From assembly GCF_024138165.1 (NCBI RefSeq), contig NZ_CP100000.1, positions 186,001 to 250,000 of the forward strand: a stretch of 64,000 bases of DNA, given 5' to 3'. A program made the translations under genes and the position numbers. Positions within the stretch are counted from its first letter, which is position 1, and every line of letters begins with the position of its first letter. Origin of the DNA: Halorussus vallis (lineage in GTDB: Archaea > Halobacteriota > Halobacteria > Halobacteriales > Haladaptataceae). Shown one piece after another: positions 18,253 through 26,672 of the stretch. The notes beneath the pieces are model-generated. The model was not told the origin of the DNA. It saw only the letters and a list, made by a program, of their open reading frames with translations, and did not search any database.

Positions 18253-18972
18253 ATGGATACGGCACGCGACGCGCGGACGCTGGCGGTTCTCGGACTCCTC
18301 GCAATCCTGACGGTCGCCGCGGTGGCCCCGACTGCCGGGACGGCGAGCGACGGAGCAAACCCGAAATCGAGTTTGGCCGGGTCGGCGGGACCGGCGACCA
18401 CCTGGGTCCCGTCCGGTCCGACGACGACCGCCGACTGGACTACCATCGAGACGGCGACGGGGTGGACGACGACCCGAACGACCGCCGTCCGAACGACCGA
18501 CGAAACGACGGCATGGGAGACGACCGAATGGACGACTGCGGAGTGGACGACCGCAGAATGGACGGCGGCGACGGCGACCGCGACGACTGCGCCGTCGCGG
18601 TCGCAGTCGCCGGGCGAGGCGGCGTCCCCGTCCGAAGGCTCCTCGGCGACGACGGTTCGTCCCGCGACCACCGCTCGACCGGTCGACGACTCCGACGACG
18701 CGACGACGCGGGCCGGAGCGCTTCCGGCGACCGGAACGCCGTCCGAGTCGACGGCGACCGCCGAAGCCACTGCGACCCGAACGGCCGGCGGCGAAACCGC
18801 CGACGAGTCTGCCAGGGCGGCACAGTCGACCGCCGAGAGCGAGAACGGAACCGCGGACTCGCGCACCGACGGCTCGGAGCGTCGAAACGACGCGTCCCAA
18901 CCGGGGTTCACCGCGTTCGCTGCGGTCCTCGCACTCTTGCTCGCGCTGGTCGCAGGACGGCGTCGGGCCTGA
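18253..18972 (+). CDS. Thr-rich surface protein with PGF-CTERM anchor
   Basis: This 239-aa protein has a hydrophobic signal (TLAVLGLLAILTVAAVAPTAG), a long Thr/Ala/Ser-rich middle with WTTAEWTTAEWT-type repeats, and a C-terminus SQPGFTAFAAVLALLLALV followed by GRRRA. The PGF motif, a hydrophobic helix and an Arg cluster form the PGF-CTERM signal recognised by archaeosortase A, so the mature protein is expected to be cleaved and lipid-anchored at the S-layer surface. The Thr-rich stretch is likely O-glycosylated and extended, like a mucin stalk; no catalytic domain is present. Confidence 0.8.
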   Translation: MDTARDARTLAVLGLLAILTVAAVAPTAGTASDGANPKSSLAGSAGPATTWVPSGPTTTADWTTIETATGWTTTRTTAVRTTDETTAWETTEWTTAEWTTAEWTAATATATTAPSRSQSPGEAASPSEGSSATTVRPATTARPVDDSDDATTRAGALPATGTPSESTATAEATATRTAGGETADESARAAQSTAESENGTADSRTDGSERRNDASQPGFTAFAAVLALLLALVAGRRRA

Positions 18973-19040
18973 GGCTGGCGACCGAGTGGGTGCGACCCTC
19001 GCTCGACGAACCTTTTGGTTGAGGGAACCGTAGCTCGGGT

Positions 19041-19520
19041 ATGGCCGACCGCGGACGCGCCGACCCGGTCTCCGTCGAGAGCGAGGTCGACCCGCCGACC
19101 GGAACCGAGTATCTCCCCCGCGATCACGCCGTCCGATACGTCGCGGTCCGAGCCGCCGGCGATTCGGACCCGCCGGAGCGCGAGTCGGCGTACGACACGG
19201 TCGCGTTCGAAGACTGGGCGCGGGGCAAGTGCGGTAAAGCGGCGACCCGCCGCGTCCGGGAGGTACTCGGCGAGCGACTGGGCGAGGAGCACACCCCCGG
19301 AACCGCCTGGAGTCGGCGAGACGACGGTTTCGCGGTCGAGGTGTCGTTGACGACGACGTACGACCGAGACGGAAACCGCCTCTCGGAACCGACGGTCGAG
19401 TACGAGGAGGTTCTCGACGCCGCGCCGAGCGAAGTGACGGCGACCGTGCGATACGCCGGACAGGAACATTCGGAGACGTTTCCCGTGTGTGTAGACACGA
19501 GGGAGAGCCACCTGCTGTGA
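19041..19520 (+). CDS. Hypothetical haloarchaeal protein
   Basis: This 159-aa acidic, soluble protein has no signal peptide or membrane segment. The C-terminal half alternates charged and hydrophobic residues as a beta-sheet would (FAVEVSLTTTYDRDGN, SEVTATVRYAGQEH). Two Cys (GKCGKAA and PVCVDT) are far apart. Codon use and acidity match neighbouring core genes, so it is likely real. No family is recognised. Confidence 0.65.
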   Translation: MADRGRADPVSVESEVDPPTGTEYLPRDHAVRYVAVRAAGDSDPPERESAYDTVAFEDWARGKCGKAATRRVREVLGERLGEEHTPGTAWSRRDDGFAVEVSLTTTYDRDGNRLSEPTVEYEEVLDAAPSEVTATVRYAGQEHSETFPVCVDTRESHLL

Positions 19521-19632
19521 GCGCCGGTCCGGCCGACGAACTCGCCGAGAGCGGTCGGCCGCGACGGAGTGTGGAAGCCGGACCTATCGCCAATCGACCC
19601 CATTTTTATCCCTCGGGCACCGGCGTCCGAAC

Positions 19633-20808
19633 ATGCAGAACGTCACCGCCGCGGGGTTGGGCATCGGCGACGACTACCCGCCGCGAATCATGGGGGTGTT
19701 GAACGTCAGCGAGGAGTCCCCCTACGACCCGAGCGTCTACGACGACCCGGGCGAGGCGGCCGAGTACGTCGACTCGGCGCTCGTCTCCGAGGGCGCCGAC
19801 ATCGTGGACGTGGGTCTGGAGTCCGCGAACAAGCGCTTCGAAGTTCTCTCCGCCGAGCAGGAACTCGACCGCCTCGACACCGCCGTCGAGGCCATCGAGA
19901 GCGTCTCGGGCGACGCCGTCTTCTCCATCGAGACGCGCTACGCCGAGGTGGCGGACGAGGCGCTCTCGCGCGGGTTCGACATGGTCAACGACATCTGCGG
20001 GTTCGCCGACCCCGAGATGCCCGCGGTCTGCCGGGACCACGACGCCGCGGTGGTGAAGATGGCGAGTCCGCCCGACCTGAACCGGCCGGGCGCAGTCGAG
20101 GACGTCGACGACATCTACGAGGCGCTGAAACGCGAGGGCCTGACCGACAAGACCATCGTCGACCCCGCGTTCGGCGGGTGGTCCGAGGCCAAGACCCTCG
20201 ACGACGACCGCGAGACGTTCCGGCGCCTCCGGGAGTTCCGCGGCCTCGACCGGCCGATTCTGGTCTCCATCAACCGCAAGAACTTCCTCCGGGACCTCGC
20301 GGGCCGGTCGACCGAGGAGGCCCTGCCGGTTTCGCTGGCGGCGACCTCGATGGCGGTCGAACGCGGCGCGCACGTGATTCGAACCCACGACGTGGCCGAG
20401 ACGAAGGACGCCGCGACCGTCGGCGCGGCGTTCGCCCGCGAGCGGGTTCGCGACGCCGACCTCGGCGTCGAGGAACTCGACGTGACGACCCCCCGCGAGG
20501 CGGCCCGGCACCTCGACCGAATCGACGCGGCGGCCGCCGACCGCGAGCGCGACGCGCTGGCGGCACGGACGACGACCCGGACCTTCGAACTCTCCGGACT
20601 GACCGCCGCCGAGCGCGACGCGCTGGCGGCCGCCGCGGCCGACGCCGCTGTCGTCTTCGCCGCCGGGCGCGACGCCGCGCTCCTCTCTGGGTCGCCGGCC
20701 GCGCTCGCCCGACTCCGGGACGTCGTGGCGGGCGGTTCGAAGGCAGAATCGGGCGAACTCGACCGCCTCGCGGCCGTCTGCCGGAAGCTGTCTCCGGACG
20801 AGGAGTAA
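19633..20808 (+). CDS. Dihydropteroate synthase-like TIM-barrel protein
   Basis: This 391-aa protein resembles dihydropteroate synthase: RIMGVLNVSEESPYDPSV corresponds to the pterin-loop start (GILNVTPDSF in bacteria), GADIVDVGLES to the Gly-rich second strand, and VNDICGFADPEM to the third. VDPAFGGW resembles the later DPG region. Several canonical residues are altered and a C-terminal Ala-rich extension of about 110 residues is present, so it may make a tetrahydropterin or folate variant other than folate itself. The MptE-like gene follows after 107 nt, supporting a pterin pathway role. Confidence 0.8.
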   Translation: MQNVTAAGLGIGDDYPPRIMGVLNVSEESPYDPSVYDDPGEAAEYVDSALVSEGADIVDVGLESANKRFEVLSAEQELDRLDTAVEAIESVSGDAVFSIETRYAEVADEALSRGFDMVNDICGFADPEMPAVCRDHDAAVVKMASPPDLNRPGAVEDVDDIYEALKREGLTDKTIVDPAFGGWSEAKTLDDDRETFRRLREFRGLDRPILVSINRKNFLRDLAGRSTEEALPVSLAATSMAVERGAHVIRTHDVAETKDAATVGAAFARERVRDADLGVEELDVTTPREAARHLDRIDAAAADRERDALAARTTTRTFELSGLTAAERDALAAAAADAAVVFAAGRDAALLSGSPAALARLRDVVAGGSKAESGELDRLAAVCRKLSPDEE

Positions 20809-20915
20809 GAGAAAGCTTATGCCGGGTGAGCGATAAATCGGTCCTGGGAAGCCGGGAGGGCGCCACGCCGGGTAGGGGTACTTGGCGGCGTACTTCCGGC
20901 TCGAACGGTTCTTAT

Positions 20916-21647
20916 ATGAACTACGAAACGTGGAGTCCCGTCTATCGGGCGATACTTCGAGACTTCGGCTTCGACCGCGCCGCCGACGAACGAGCGCGGG
21001 ACGTCCTCGCCGACCTCGCGGGGTCCGACGAGGAGACGCCGGCGTTCGACTCAGACCGCCTGGACGTCTCGGGCGAGACGGTCGCCGTCGCGGGCGCCGG
21101 GCCGTCGCTCGTGGGGGAGAGCGACCCGGACGCCCGGTCGGCGGCCCTCGCCGCGGCGAGGGCCGCCGACGGCGTGTTCGCGGCCTCGACCGCCGCCGAC
21201 GCCCTCCGGGAGGCGGGCGTCGAGGTAGACTGCATGGTAACCGACCTCGACAAGAATCCCGGGACCGCCAGGGAACTCACCCGCGAGGGGACGCCGGTCG
21301 CGGCCCACGCCCACGGCGACAACGTGGCGGCGGTCCGGGAGTGGATTCCGCGGTTCGACCTCGAACATATGCTCCCGACAACCCAGGCCGAACCGGTCGC
21401 CCGCGTCCGGAACTTCGGCGGGTTCACCGACGGCGACCGGGCGGCGTTCCTCGCCGACCACTTCGGGGCCGACGAACTGGTGTTCGTCGGCTGGGACTTC
21501 GACGACCCGAGCGTCGACGCGATGAAGGCGAAGAAGCTCCGGTGGGCCGAGCGCCTGCTCCGCTGGCTGGAGGTTCGTCGGGGTGAACGGTTCCCGGTAC
21601 TCGACGGACGGCGCGAGTCGCTCGACGTGGACGCGTTTCCCGAGTGA
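20916..21647 (+). CDS. mptE: 6-hydroxymethyl-7,8-dihydropterin pyrophosphokinase (MptE-like)
   Basis: MptE activates 6-hydroxymethyldihydropterin with ATP ahead of dihydropteroate or methanopterin-type synthesis; the archaeal enzyme (DUF115 family) replaces bacterial FolK. The 243-aa protein shows the family pattern: VAVAGAGPSLVGE near residue 55, CMVTDLDKNPGT near 108, AAHAHGDN near 129 and ELVFVGWDFDD near 187. The ATG at 20916 lies in an AT-rich promoter-like context (TTCTTATATG) and starts MNYETWSPVYR. Its position next to a DHPS-like gene is mutually supporting. Confidence 0.88.
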   Translation: MNYETWSPVYRAILRDFGFDRAADERARDVLADLAGSDEETPAFDSDRLDVSGETVAVAGAGPSLVGESDPDARSAALAAARAADGVFAASTAADALREAGVEVDCMVTDLDKNPGTARELTREGTPVAAHAHGDNVAAVREWIPRFDLEHMLPTTQAEPVARVRNFGGFTDGDRAAFLADHFGADELVFVGWDFDDPSVDAMKAKKLRWAERLLRWLEVRRGERFPVLDGRRESLDVDAFPE

Positions 21648-21728
21648 GAATTTTTCCGGCGAGCAGAGTCTCGACGACGCCTCCGGACGCCGAGCAACGT
21701 TAAGGAACGGCGGAACGTAGCGGGTGCG

Positions 21729-22586
21729 ATGGGACGCCTCCTCGAACTGCCGCCGCCGGACGGCGACGTCGACCTCGCGAGCGGGTCGATATTCTTCGTC
21801 GGGAACGCCACCGTGATACTCCGCTACGCCGGATTCACGGTTCTGACCGACCCCAACTTCCTCCACGCCGGCGACCACGCCCACCTGGGATACGGCATCA
21901 CGACCGAACGGCTGACCGACCCGGCCATCGACGTCGAGGACCTGCCGCCGGTCGACTTCGTGGTGCTGTCGCACTACCACGGCGACCACTTCGACCACGT
22001 CGTCGAGGAGAAACTCGACAGAGACCTCCCCGTCGTGACGACGCGGCACGCCGCCGAGAAACTCGCCGAGAAGGGGTTCCGCAGGACCTACCCGCTGGAG
22101 ACGTGGGACGAGATTCGAATCCGCAAGGGCGACGCCGAACTCGCCGTCACCGCGACGCCGGGGACCCACGCGCCGGGCGTCCTCTCGAAGGCGCTCCCGC
22201 CGGTGATGGGGAGCGTTCTGGAGTTCCGTCGGGGGGACGCACGCCCGCTGGTCCGACTCTACGTGACCGGAGACACCCTACTGTTCGAGGAACTCGCGGA
22301 GATTCCGAATCGGTACCCGGACATCGACGTCGCGCTCGTCCACCTCGGCGGGACGAAACTCTTCGGCGTCCTGCTCACGATGGACGCCGAGCAGGGCGTC
22401 GAAGCCGTGAAGCTATTCGACGCCGACACCTCGATTCCAATCCACTACGACGACTACGACGTGTTCGCGTCGCCGCTGTCGGACTTCCAGCGGGCGGTCG
22501 CCGAGGCCGGCCTCGGCGACCGGGTCGCGTACCTGGACCGCGGCGACACCTACCGGTTCGAGGTGCCCGCGGAGCGCCGGCGGTAG
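21729..22586 (+). CDS. Metallo-beta-lactamase fold hydrolase (UPF0173-like)
   Basis: This 285-aa soluble hydrolase has the metal site VLSHYHGDHFDH near residue 80 (HxHxDH), later ligands in TPGTHAPG, a DTLLF Asp region, and HLGGTKLFGV. It resembles the L-ascorbate-6-phosphate/UPF0173 branch of MBL proteins, but the substrate is unknown. The gene is followed tail to tail by a quinone reductase gene only 22 bp away. Confidence is high for the fold and low for the reaction. Confidence 0.88.
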   Translation: MGRLLELPPPDGDVDLASGSIFFVGNATVILRYAGFTVLTDPNFLHAGDHAHLGYGITTERLTDPAIDVEDLPPVDFVVLSHYHGDHFDHVVEEKLDRDLPVVTTRHAAEKLAEKGFRRTYPLETWDEIRIRKGDAELAVTATPGTHAPGVLSKALPPVMGSVLEFRRGDARPLVRLYVTGDTLLFEELAEIPNRYPDIDVALVHLGGTKLFGVLLTMDAEQGVEAVKLFDADTSIPIHYDDYDVFASPLSDFQRAVAEAGLGDRVAYLDRGDTYRFEVPAERRR

Positions 22587-22608
22587 CTCGAACGCCGCCG
22601 GACGGCGT

Positions 22609-23580
22609 TCACGGCTTCAACACGACCTTGCCGACCGTCTCGCGGTTCTCGACGGCCTCGTGGGCCGCGGCGGCGTCTTCGAGCGGGAACGTCTCGCCGA
22701 CGACCACTTCGAGGTCGCCCGCCGCCAGCATCTCCTGGAGTTCGGGCACCGCGGCCATCACGCGCTCGGGGTGGCGCGCGACGGCGTTGCCGAGGTGGAA
22801 GCCGACGACCGACTTGTTCTCGAACAGCAGGCGGTCGGTGGTCGCCGTGCCGGGTTCGCCGCTGGCCGCGCCGTAGGCGACCACGCGGCCGAAGTGCGCC
22901 AGCGCGTCGACGGTCCGCGAGAACGTCTCGCCGCCGACGCCGTCGAGCGCGAGGTCGACGCCCTCCTCGGCCGTCTCGTCCGAGACGACTCCGCGGAAGT
23001 CCTGCTTCTCGTAGTTGATGGGATAGTCGCAGCCGAGTCGCTCCGCGAGGTCGAGTTTCTCCCGGGTGCTCGCCGTGCCGAACACCTCCGCGCCCGCGGC
23101 GGCGGCGAGTTGGACCGCGGCGGTGCCGACCCCGCCAGCGGCGGCGTGGACGAGCACCGACTCGCCCTCCTCCAGGCCGCCCCACTCGTGGAGCACCGAG
23201 TGGGCGGTCAGGAACTGGACCGGGAAGCCCGCCGCCTCCTCGAACGACATCGCCTCGGGCACGTCGAACAGCGACGCGGCGTCGGCGACGACGTACTCCG
23301 AGTAAGCGCCCCTCCCGGTCATCGCGACGACGCGGTCGCCCACCTCGCGGTCGACGTCCTCGCCCACGGCGTCGACGGTCCCCGCGGCCTCCATGCCGGG
23401 CACGTAGGTCGGCTGGGGGCCGCCGTGGTAGTGGCCCCGGCGCTGCATGATGTCGGCGAAGTTGAGCCCCGCGGCCTTGACCCGAATGCGGACCTGCCCC
23501 GGTCCGGGTTCCGGCGCATCCGCGTCGATGACTTCGAGCACGTCGCTGTCGCCGAATTTCTGGACTTCGATTGCTCGCAT
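22609..23580 (-). CDS. NADPH:quinone oxidoreductase-like (zinc-free MDR family)
   Basis: This 323-aa medium-chain reductase has the GroES-like N-terminal half (MRAIEVQKFGDSDVLEVID) and a nucleotide-binding motif AAAGGVGTAAVQLAAAAG in the second half, followed by FGTASTREKLDLAERLGCD. The catalytic-zinc Cys/His set of alcohol dehydrogenases is missing, which places it with quinone reductases and crotonyl-CoA reductase relatives. I use the second ATG (23578-23580), which gives the standard N-terminus. Confidence 0.9.
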   Translation of the reverse strand: MRAIEVQKFGDSDVLEVIDADAPEPGPGQVRIRVKAAGLNFADIMQRRGHYHGGPQPTYVPGMEAAGTVDAVGEDVDREVGDRVVAMTGRGAYSEYVVADAASLFDVPEAMSFEEAAGFPVQFLTAHSVLHEWGGLEEGESVLVHAAAGGVGTAAVQLAAAAGAEVFGTASTREKLDLAERLGCDYPINYEKQDFRGVVSDETAEEGVDLALDGVGGETFSRTVDALAHFGRVVAYGAASGEPGTATTDRLLFENKSVVGFHLGNAVARHPERVMAAVPELQEMLAAGDLEVVVGETFPLEDAAAAHEAVENRETVGKVVLKP

Positions 23581-23752
23581 GAGCGACCCTACGCGTCCCG
23601 GTCCCAAAAGTGGCGGTTCCTCGGCAGCCGATGCGGCGGCGCCCCGGCTCTCGGTCGCGAGGTCGCGCGGACGCCGGTTCGTGACTCGCTACCGCGACTC
23701 GACAACTTTCAAGGGCCTCCCGAAATTACCACCGTCGACTCGCGGGAGAACC

Positions 23753-23959
23753 ATGAGGGGGAACGAGGACGCACTGTTCGAACTCGGCGTACTGCTCGGT
23801 CGCGTCGGCGCCGAACTCAATGCCCAGCACGACGACACCGGCGGCCGAACACTGTTCGGAACGGCGCTGCTCGCACTCTCGGTGGCGACGCTGGCGCTGG
23901 AGTCGGCGCGGAACGGAGAGCGAGAGTCTGAGCTCTCGACGCCGATCGTCGGCCGATAG
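23753..23959 (+). CDS. Small hypothetical protein
   Basis: This 68-aa protein has an Ala/Leu-rich central helix (LFGTALLALSVATLALE) that could be a single membrane-associated helix. The ATG follows an A-rich stretch and lies 172 bp from the divergent reductase start. Codon use is typical of the genome. No family is recognised; it could be a chance frame, hence the moderate confidence. Confidence 0.45.
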   Translation: MRGNEDALFELGVLLGRVGAELNAQHDDTGGRTLFGTALLALSVATLALESARNGERESELSTPIVGR

Positions 23960-24067
23960 CTCGCCGTTTCGGCGTTCCACCGACGTGAACCTCCGGCGCG
24001 GTGAACGCGGTTCCTCGACTCCAAAGTTGACACCGGAACTATGGTGGGCGACTCCGTTGGGAGTCGC

Positions 24068-25072
24068 ATGGCCGAACGAACCGTACACCTGCCGGTCGCC
24101 GCACAGCCGAGCATCGACGACATCGTGGCGCTCGCCCAGCGGAGCGAACGACGGGGGTACCGCCGGGCGTGGCTCCCCGAGACGTGGGGACGGGACGCCA
24201 CGACGGTGCTCTCGGCCATCGCCGAGCGCACCGACGACATCGGCATCGGGCCGAGCATCTTCAACGTCTACTCGCGCTCGCCCGCGCTCGTGGGGCAGAC
24301 CGCCGCGACCCTCCAGGAGCTATCGGACGGCCGGATGCGACTCGGCCTCGGGCCGTCGGGGCCGGCCGTGATTCGGGGCTGGCACGGCCAGGACTTCGAC
24401 CGACCGCTCCGCCGAACCCGCGAGTACGTCGATATCGTCCGGAAGGTCGTCTCGGGCGAGACCGTCGACTACGACGGCGAGGTGTTCACGCTCGGGGGCT
24501 TCCGCCTGCGGAGCGACCCGCCCGAGACGCCGGTGCCCGTCGACGTCGCGGGGATGGGTCCGAAGTCGGTCGAACTCGCCGGTCGGTTCGCCGACGGCTG
24601 GCACGCACTGATGCTCACGCCCGAGGGCCTCCGCGAGCGCCTGGACGACCTGCGCCGCGGCGCGGAGTTGGGCGAGCGCGACCCCGCAGACGTGCGGGTC
24701 ACGCTCTCGCTGAACTGCTGTGCGCTCGGAGACGGCGAGCGCGCCCGCGAACTCGCCCGCGGCCACCTCGCGTTCTACGTCGGCGCGATGGGCACCTTCT
24801 ACCGGGACTCGCTGGCCCGCCAGGGCTACGAGGAAACCGCCCACAAGATAGCCTCGGCGTGGGGCAACGGCGACACAGAAGGCGCGCTCGCGGCCATCGG
24901 CGACGACCTGCTCGACGACCTCGGCGCGGCCGGCACGCCCGAGGAGGCCCGCGAGGAACTCCGGAAGTTCGAGGACATCGACGGCGTCGACCGGGTCGCG
25001 GTGTCGTTCCCACGTGGGGCCGACCGCGAGGAGATAGAGGCGACCATCGACGCGCTCGCACCCGAGTCGTGA
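24068..25072 (+). CDS. LLM-class flavin/F420-dependent oxidoreductase
   Basis: This 334-aa luciferase-like TIM barrel resembles F420-dependent reductases of archaea. The start (LPVAAQPSIDDIVALAQRSE), GIGPSIFNVYSRSPALVGQT and RLGLGPSGPAVIRGWHG blocks are typical of that class, as is GEVFTLGGFRL. Haloarchaea make coenzyme F420, so F420 is the likely hydride carrier, but this is family knowledge. The ATG at 24068 gives the standard start; the longer frame adds nine residues. Confidence 0.85.
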   Translation: MAERTVHLPVAAQPSIDDIVALAQRSERRGYRRAWLPETWGRDATTVLSAIAERTDDIGIGPSIFNVYSRSPALVGQTAATLQELSDGRMRLGLGPSGPAVIRGWHGQDFDRPLRRTREYVDIVRKVVSGETVDYDGEVFTLGGFRLRSDPPETPVPVDVAGMGPKSVELAGRFADGWHALMLTPEGLRERLDDLRRGAELGERDPADVRVTLSLNCCALGDGERARELARGHLAFYVGAMGTFYRDSLARQGYEETAHKIASAWGNGDTEGALAAIGDDLLDDLGAAGTPEEAREELRKFEDIDGVDRVAVSFPRGADREEIEATIDALAPES

Positions 25073-25146
25073 AATCTAACTCAGTCGTTCGTGGCGCTCT
25101 CCGCGAGGCCGGCAAGCAACCCGACGAAGCCGACCGGTAGTCCGAC

Positions 25147-25311
25147 TCAGACAAACTGTCCGAGACTCGAACTCCATTCGTGATCTACGACACCGCCGAA
25201 GAGGACGAGCAGGATGCCGAACTGCAGAATCGGGTACGAGTCGGTACATCCTCGCCGACAGAGGCGGTGGAAACACCGAAAGCGACCGCGGTGGGCGAGC
25301 GCCGCCGTCAT
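25147..25311 (-). CDS. Possible small one-helix membrane protein
   Basis: This 54-aa frame has a basic, Cys-containing start and one hydrophobic helix (YPILQFGILLVLFGGVV). Its ATG (25309-25311) shares a base with the stop of the gene at 25311-25478 (TGATG on the minus strand), an arrangement that suggests re-initiation. No homologue is recognised; it may be spurious. Confidence 0.3.
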   Translation of the reverse strand: MTAALAHRGRFRCFHRLCRRGCTDSYPILQFGILLVLFGGVVDHEWSSSLGQFV

Positions 25312-25478
25312 CAGGCAGAATCGAGGTGTGCTCCGACCGCCCAGAGGAACCCGAAGACGCCGAAGAACAGGCCGACCCAGACCAGTCCGCTCATCCACGC
25401 GATTTCGCTCAGGGTGCCGACCAACGCGAGCAAGATTGCGAACGACTGCATCGAAATCGCGAGCATCTCGTGAGACAT
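25311..25478 (-). CDS. Small two-helix membrane protein
   Basis: This 55-aa protein is nearly all hydrophobic helix: MSHEMLAISMQSFAILLALV then WMSGLVWVGLFFGVFGFLWA. It resembles small haloarchaeal membrane proteins of unknown role. The ATG lies at 25476-25478, and the next small frame overlaps its stop. Upstream sequence on this strand (GAAGTATTTATTTCGG) contains a good TATA-like element, supporting expression. Confidence 0.5.
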   Translation of the reverse strand: MSHEMLAISMQSFAILLALVGTLSEIAWMSGLVWVGLFFGVFGFLWAVGAHLDSA

Positions 25479-25578
25479 CTTTCTCTCGTCTGTCGTAACG
25501 GTGCCGAAATAAATACTTCGTCTCGGGCGACTCCGCCCACGCCAACAACTAACACGCTCGGCCGCACACACCGTTACC

Positions 25579-26058
25579 ATGGCCGAACTACCCGACGTTC
25601 GCGTCGACCACGTCGGCATCGCCGTCGAGTCCGTCGCCGACGCCGAACCGCTGCTCGAACTCCTCGGCGCGGAGCGACTCGTCTACGAGGACGACCCCAC
25701 CGGCGCGTTCCGGTGGGCGTACTACCTGCTTGGGGACGCCTCGCGCGTCGAACTCGTCGAACCGGTTCCGGGCGAGGAGTCGTTCCTGACCGACTTCCTC
25801 GACGCTCGCGGCCCGGGGTTGCACCACGTCACGCTCGAAGTCGCGGACATCGACGCGACCATCGAGGCGCTCGAAGCCGAGGGAATCGGGGTCGTCGACC
25901 GGACCGAGTACGACGCCTGGGTCGAGGCGTTCGTCTCGCCGCGGAACCCGACCGGCGTCCTCTTCCAGTTGATGGAGTACCGCGCACCGTTCGAAGAGGG
26001 CCGAGTCGGCCCAGAGCGACTGTACGTCGGCGGCGAGCGATTGAGCGCCGAGGAGTGA
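25579..26058 (+). CDS. VOC/glyoxalase-fold protein, methylmalonyl-CoA epimerase-like
   Basis: This 159-aa protein has two VOC half-modules: VRVDHVGIAVESVADAEPLL and GPGLHHVTLEVADIDATIEA, with metal-ligand His and Glu positions (DHVGIAV, VELVEPV, LHHVTLEV, LFQLMEY). That set matches methylmalonyl-CoA epimerase, which inverts (2R/2S)-methylmalonyl-CoA in propionate metabolism, though glyoxalase I-like enzymes are an alternative. It is about 25 residues longer than a minimal epimerase because of a C-terminal tail. No mutase gene is adjacent. Confidence 0.8.
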   Translation: MAELPDVRVDHVGIAVESVADAEPLLELLGAERLVYEDDPTGAFRWAYYLLGDASRVELVEPVPGEESFLTDFLDARGPGLHHVTLEVADIDATIEALEAEGIGVVDRTEYDAWVEAFVSPRNPTGVLFQLMEYRAPFEEGRVGPERLYVGGERLSAEE

Positions 26059-26238
26059 CCGCCGAGAAGAGACGCTAAGGAGTGACCACCAAGGGCTGAC
26101 CTCCGAGGGCTGACCCCCGAGGAGCGACGGCCGACGTCCGAGGCGAACGCGGCCGACCCGCCGCTCCGAAACGGGAGGGACGGACTGGCCGCAAAAACGG
26201 CTAAGGGTGCGGCGATGCTACGTTCTCCGGGGGCATCT

Positions 26239-26547
26239 ATGAGCGACTCGGAGGCACACAGTCGGGCGACGACCGACCACGAAACCATCCGGGAGTGGGT
26301 CGAGGACCGGGGCGGCGACCCGGCGACGGTCGCCGAGACGGCGACCGACGGCGAACCGGGCGTACTCAGACTCCAATTCCCGGACACGAAGGACGACCAC
26401 GACCGCATCGAACAAATCGACTGGGACGACTTCTTCCGGAAGTTCGAGCGCGAGCACCTCGCGTTCGTCTACCAGGAGCGGACCGAGGACGGCAACACGA
26501 GTCGCTTCTACAAGTTCGTCGACCGGACGACCGTCGGCCGCGTGTAG
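26239..26547 (+). CDS. Conserved small acidic haloarchaeal protein
   Basis: This 102-aa soluble protein has the pattern HETIREWVEDRGGDPATVAE followed by LRLQFPDTKDDHDRIEQIDW and FFRKFEREHLAFVYQERTED. Proteins of this form, about 100 aa with a conserved WDEFFxxFExxxLAFLYQ core, are common in haloarchaea without known function. I chose the ATG at 26239 because it starts the acidic part. Confidence 0.7.
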   Translation: MSDSEAHSRATTDHETIREWVEDRGGDPATVAETATDGEPGVLRLQFPDTKDDHDRIEQIDWDDFFRKFEREHLAFVYQERTEDGNTSRFYKFVDRTTVGRV

Positions 26548-26672
26548 CGGTCGAAGCGCGGGTCGTTCGTGCACCGTCCGGAACGTAACTCCTATCGGTT
26601 TCGTAATCCGCTCACATACCCGGTTTCGGTTTCTCAGTAAACCTAAGTCGGTTACCGCCGAGTTAGTCTCGT

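Noticed and set aside
19569-21647. One 692-codon frame spanning the DHPS-like gene and mptE
   Set aside because: Only its last 243 codons (from 20916) look like protein; the first part is out of frame with the DHPS-like gene.
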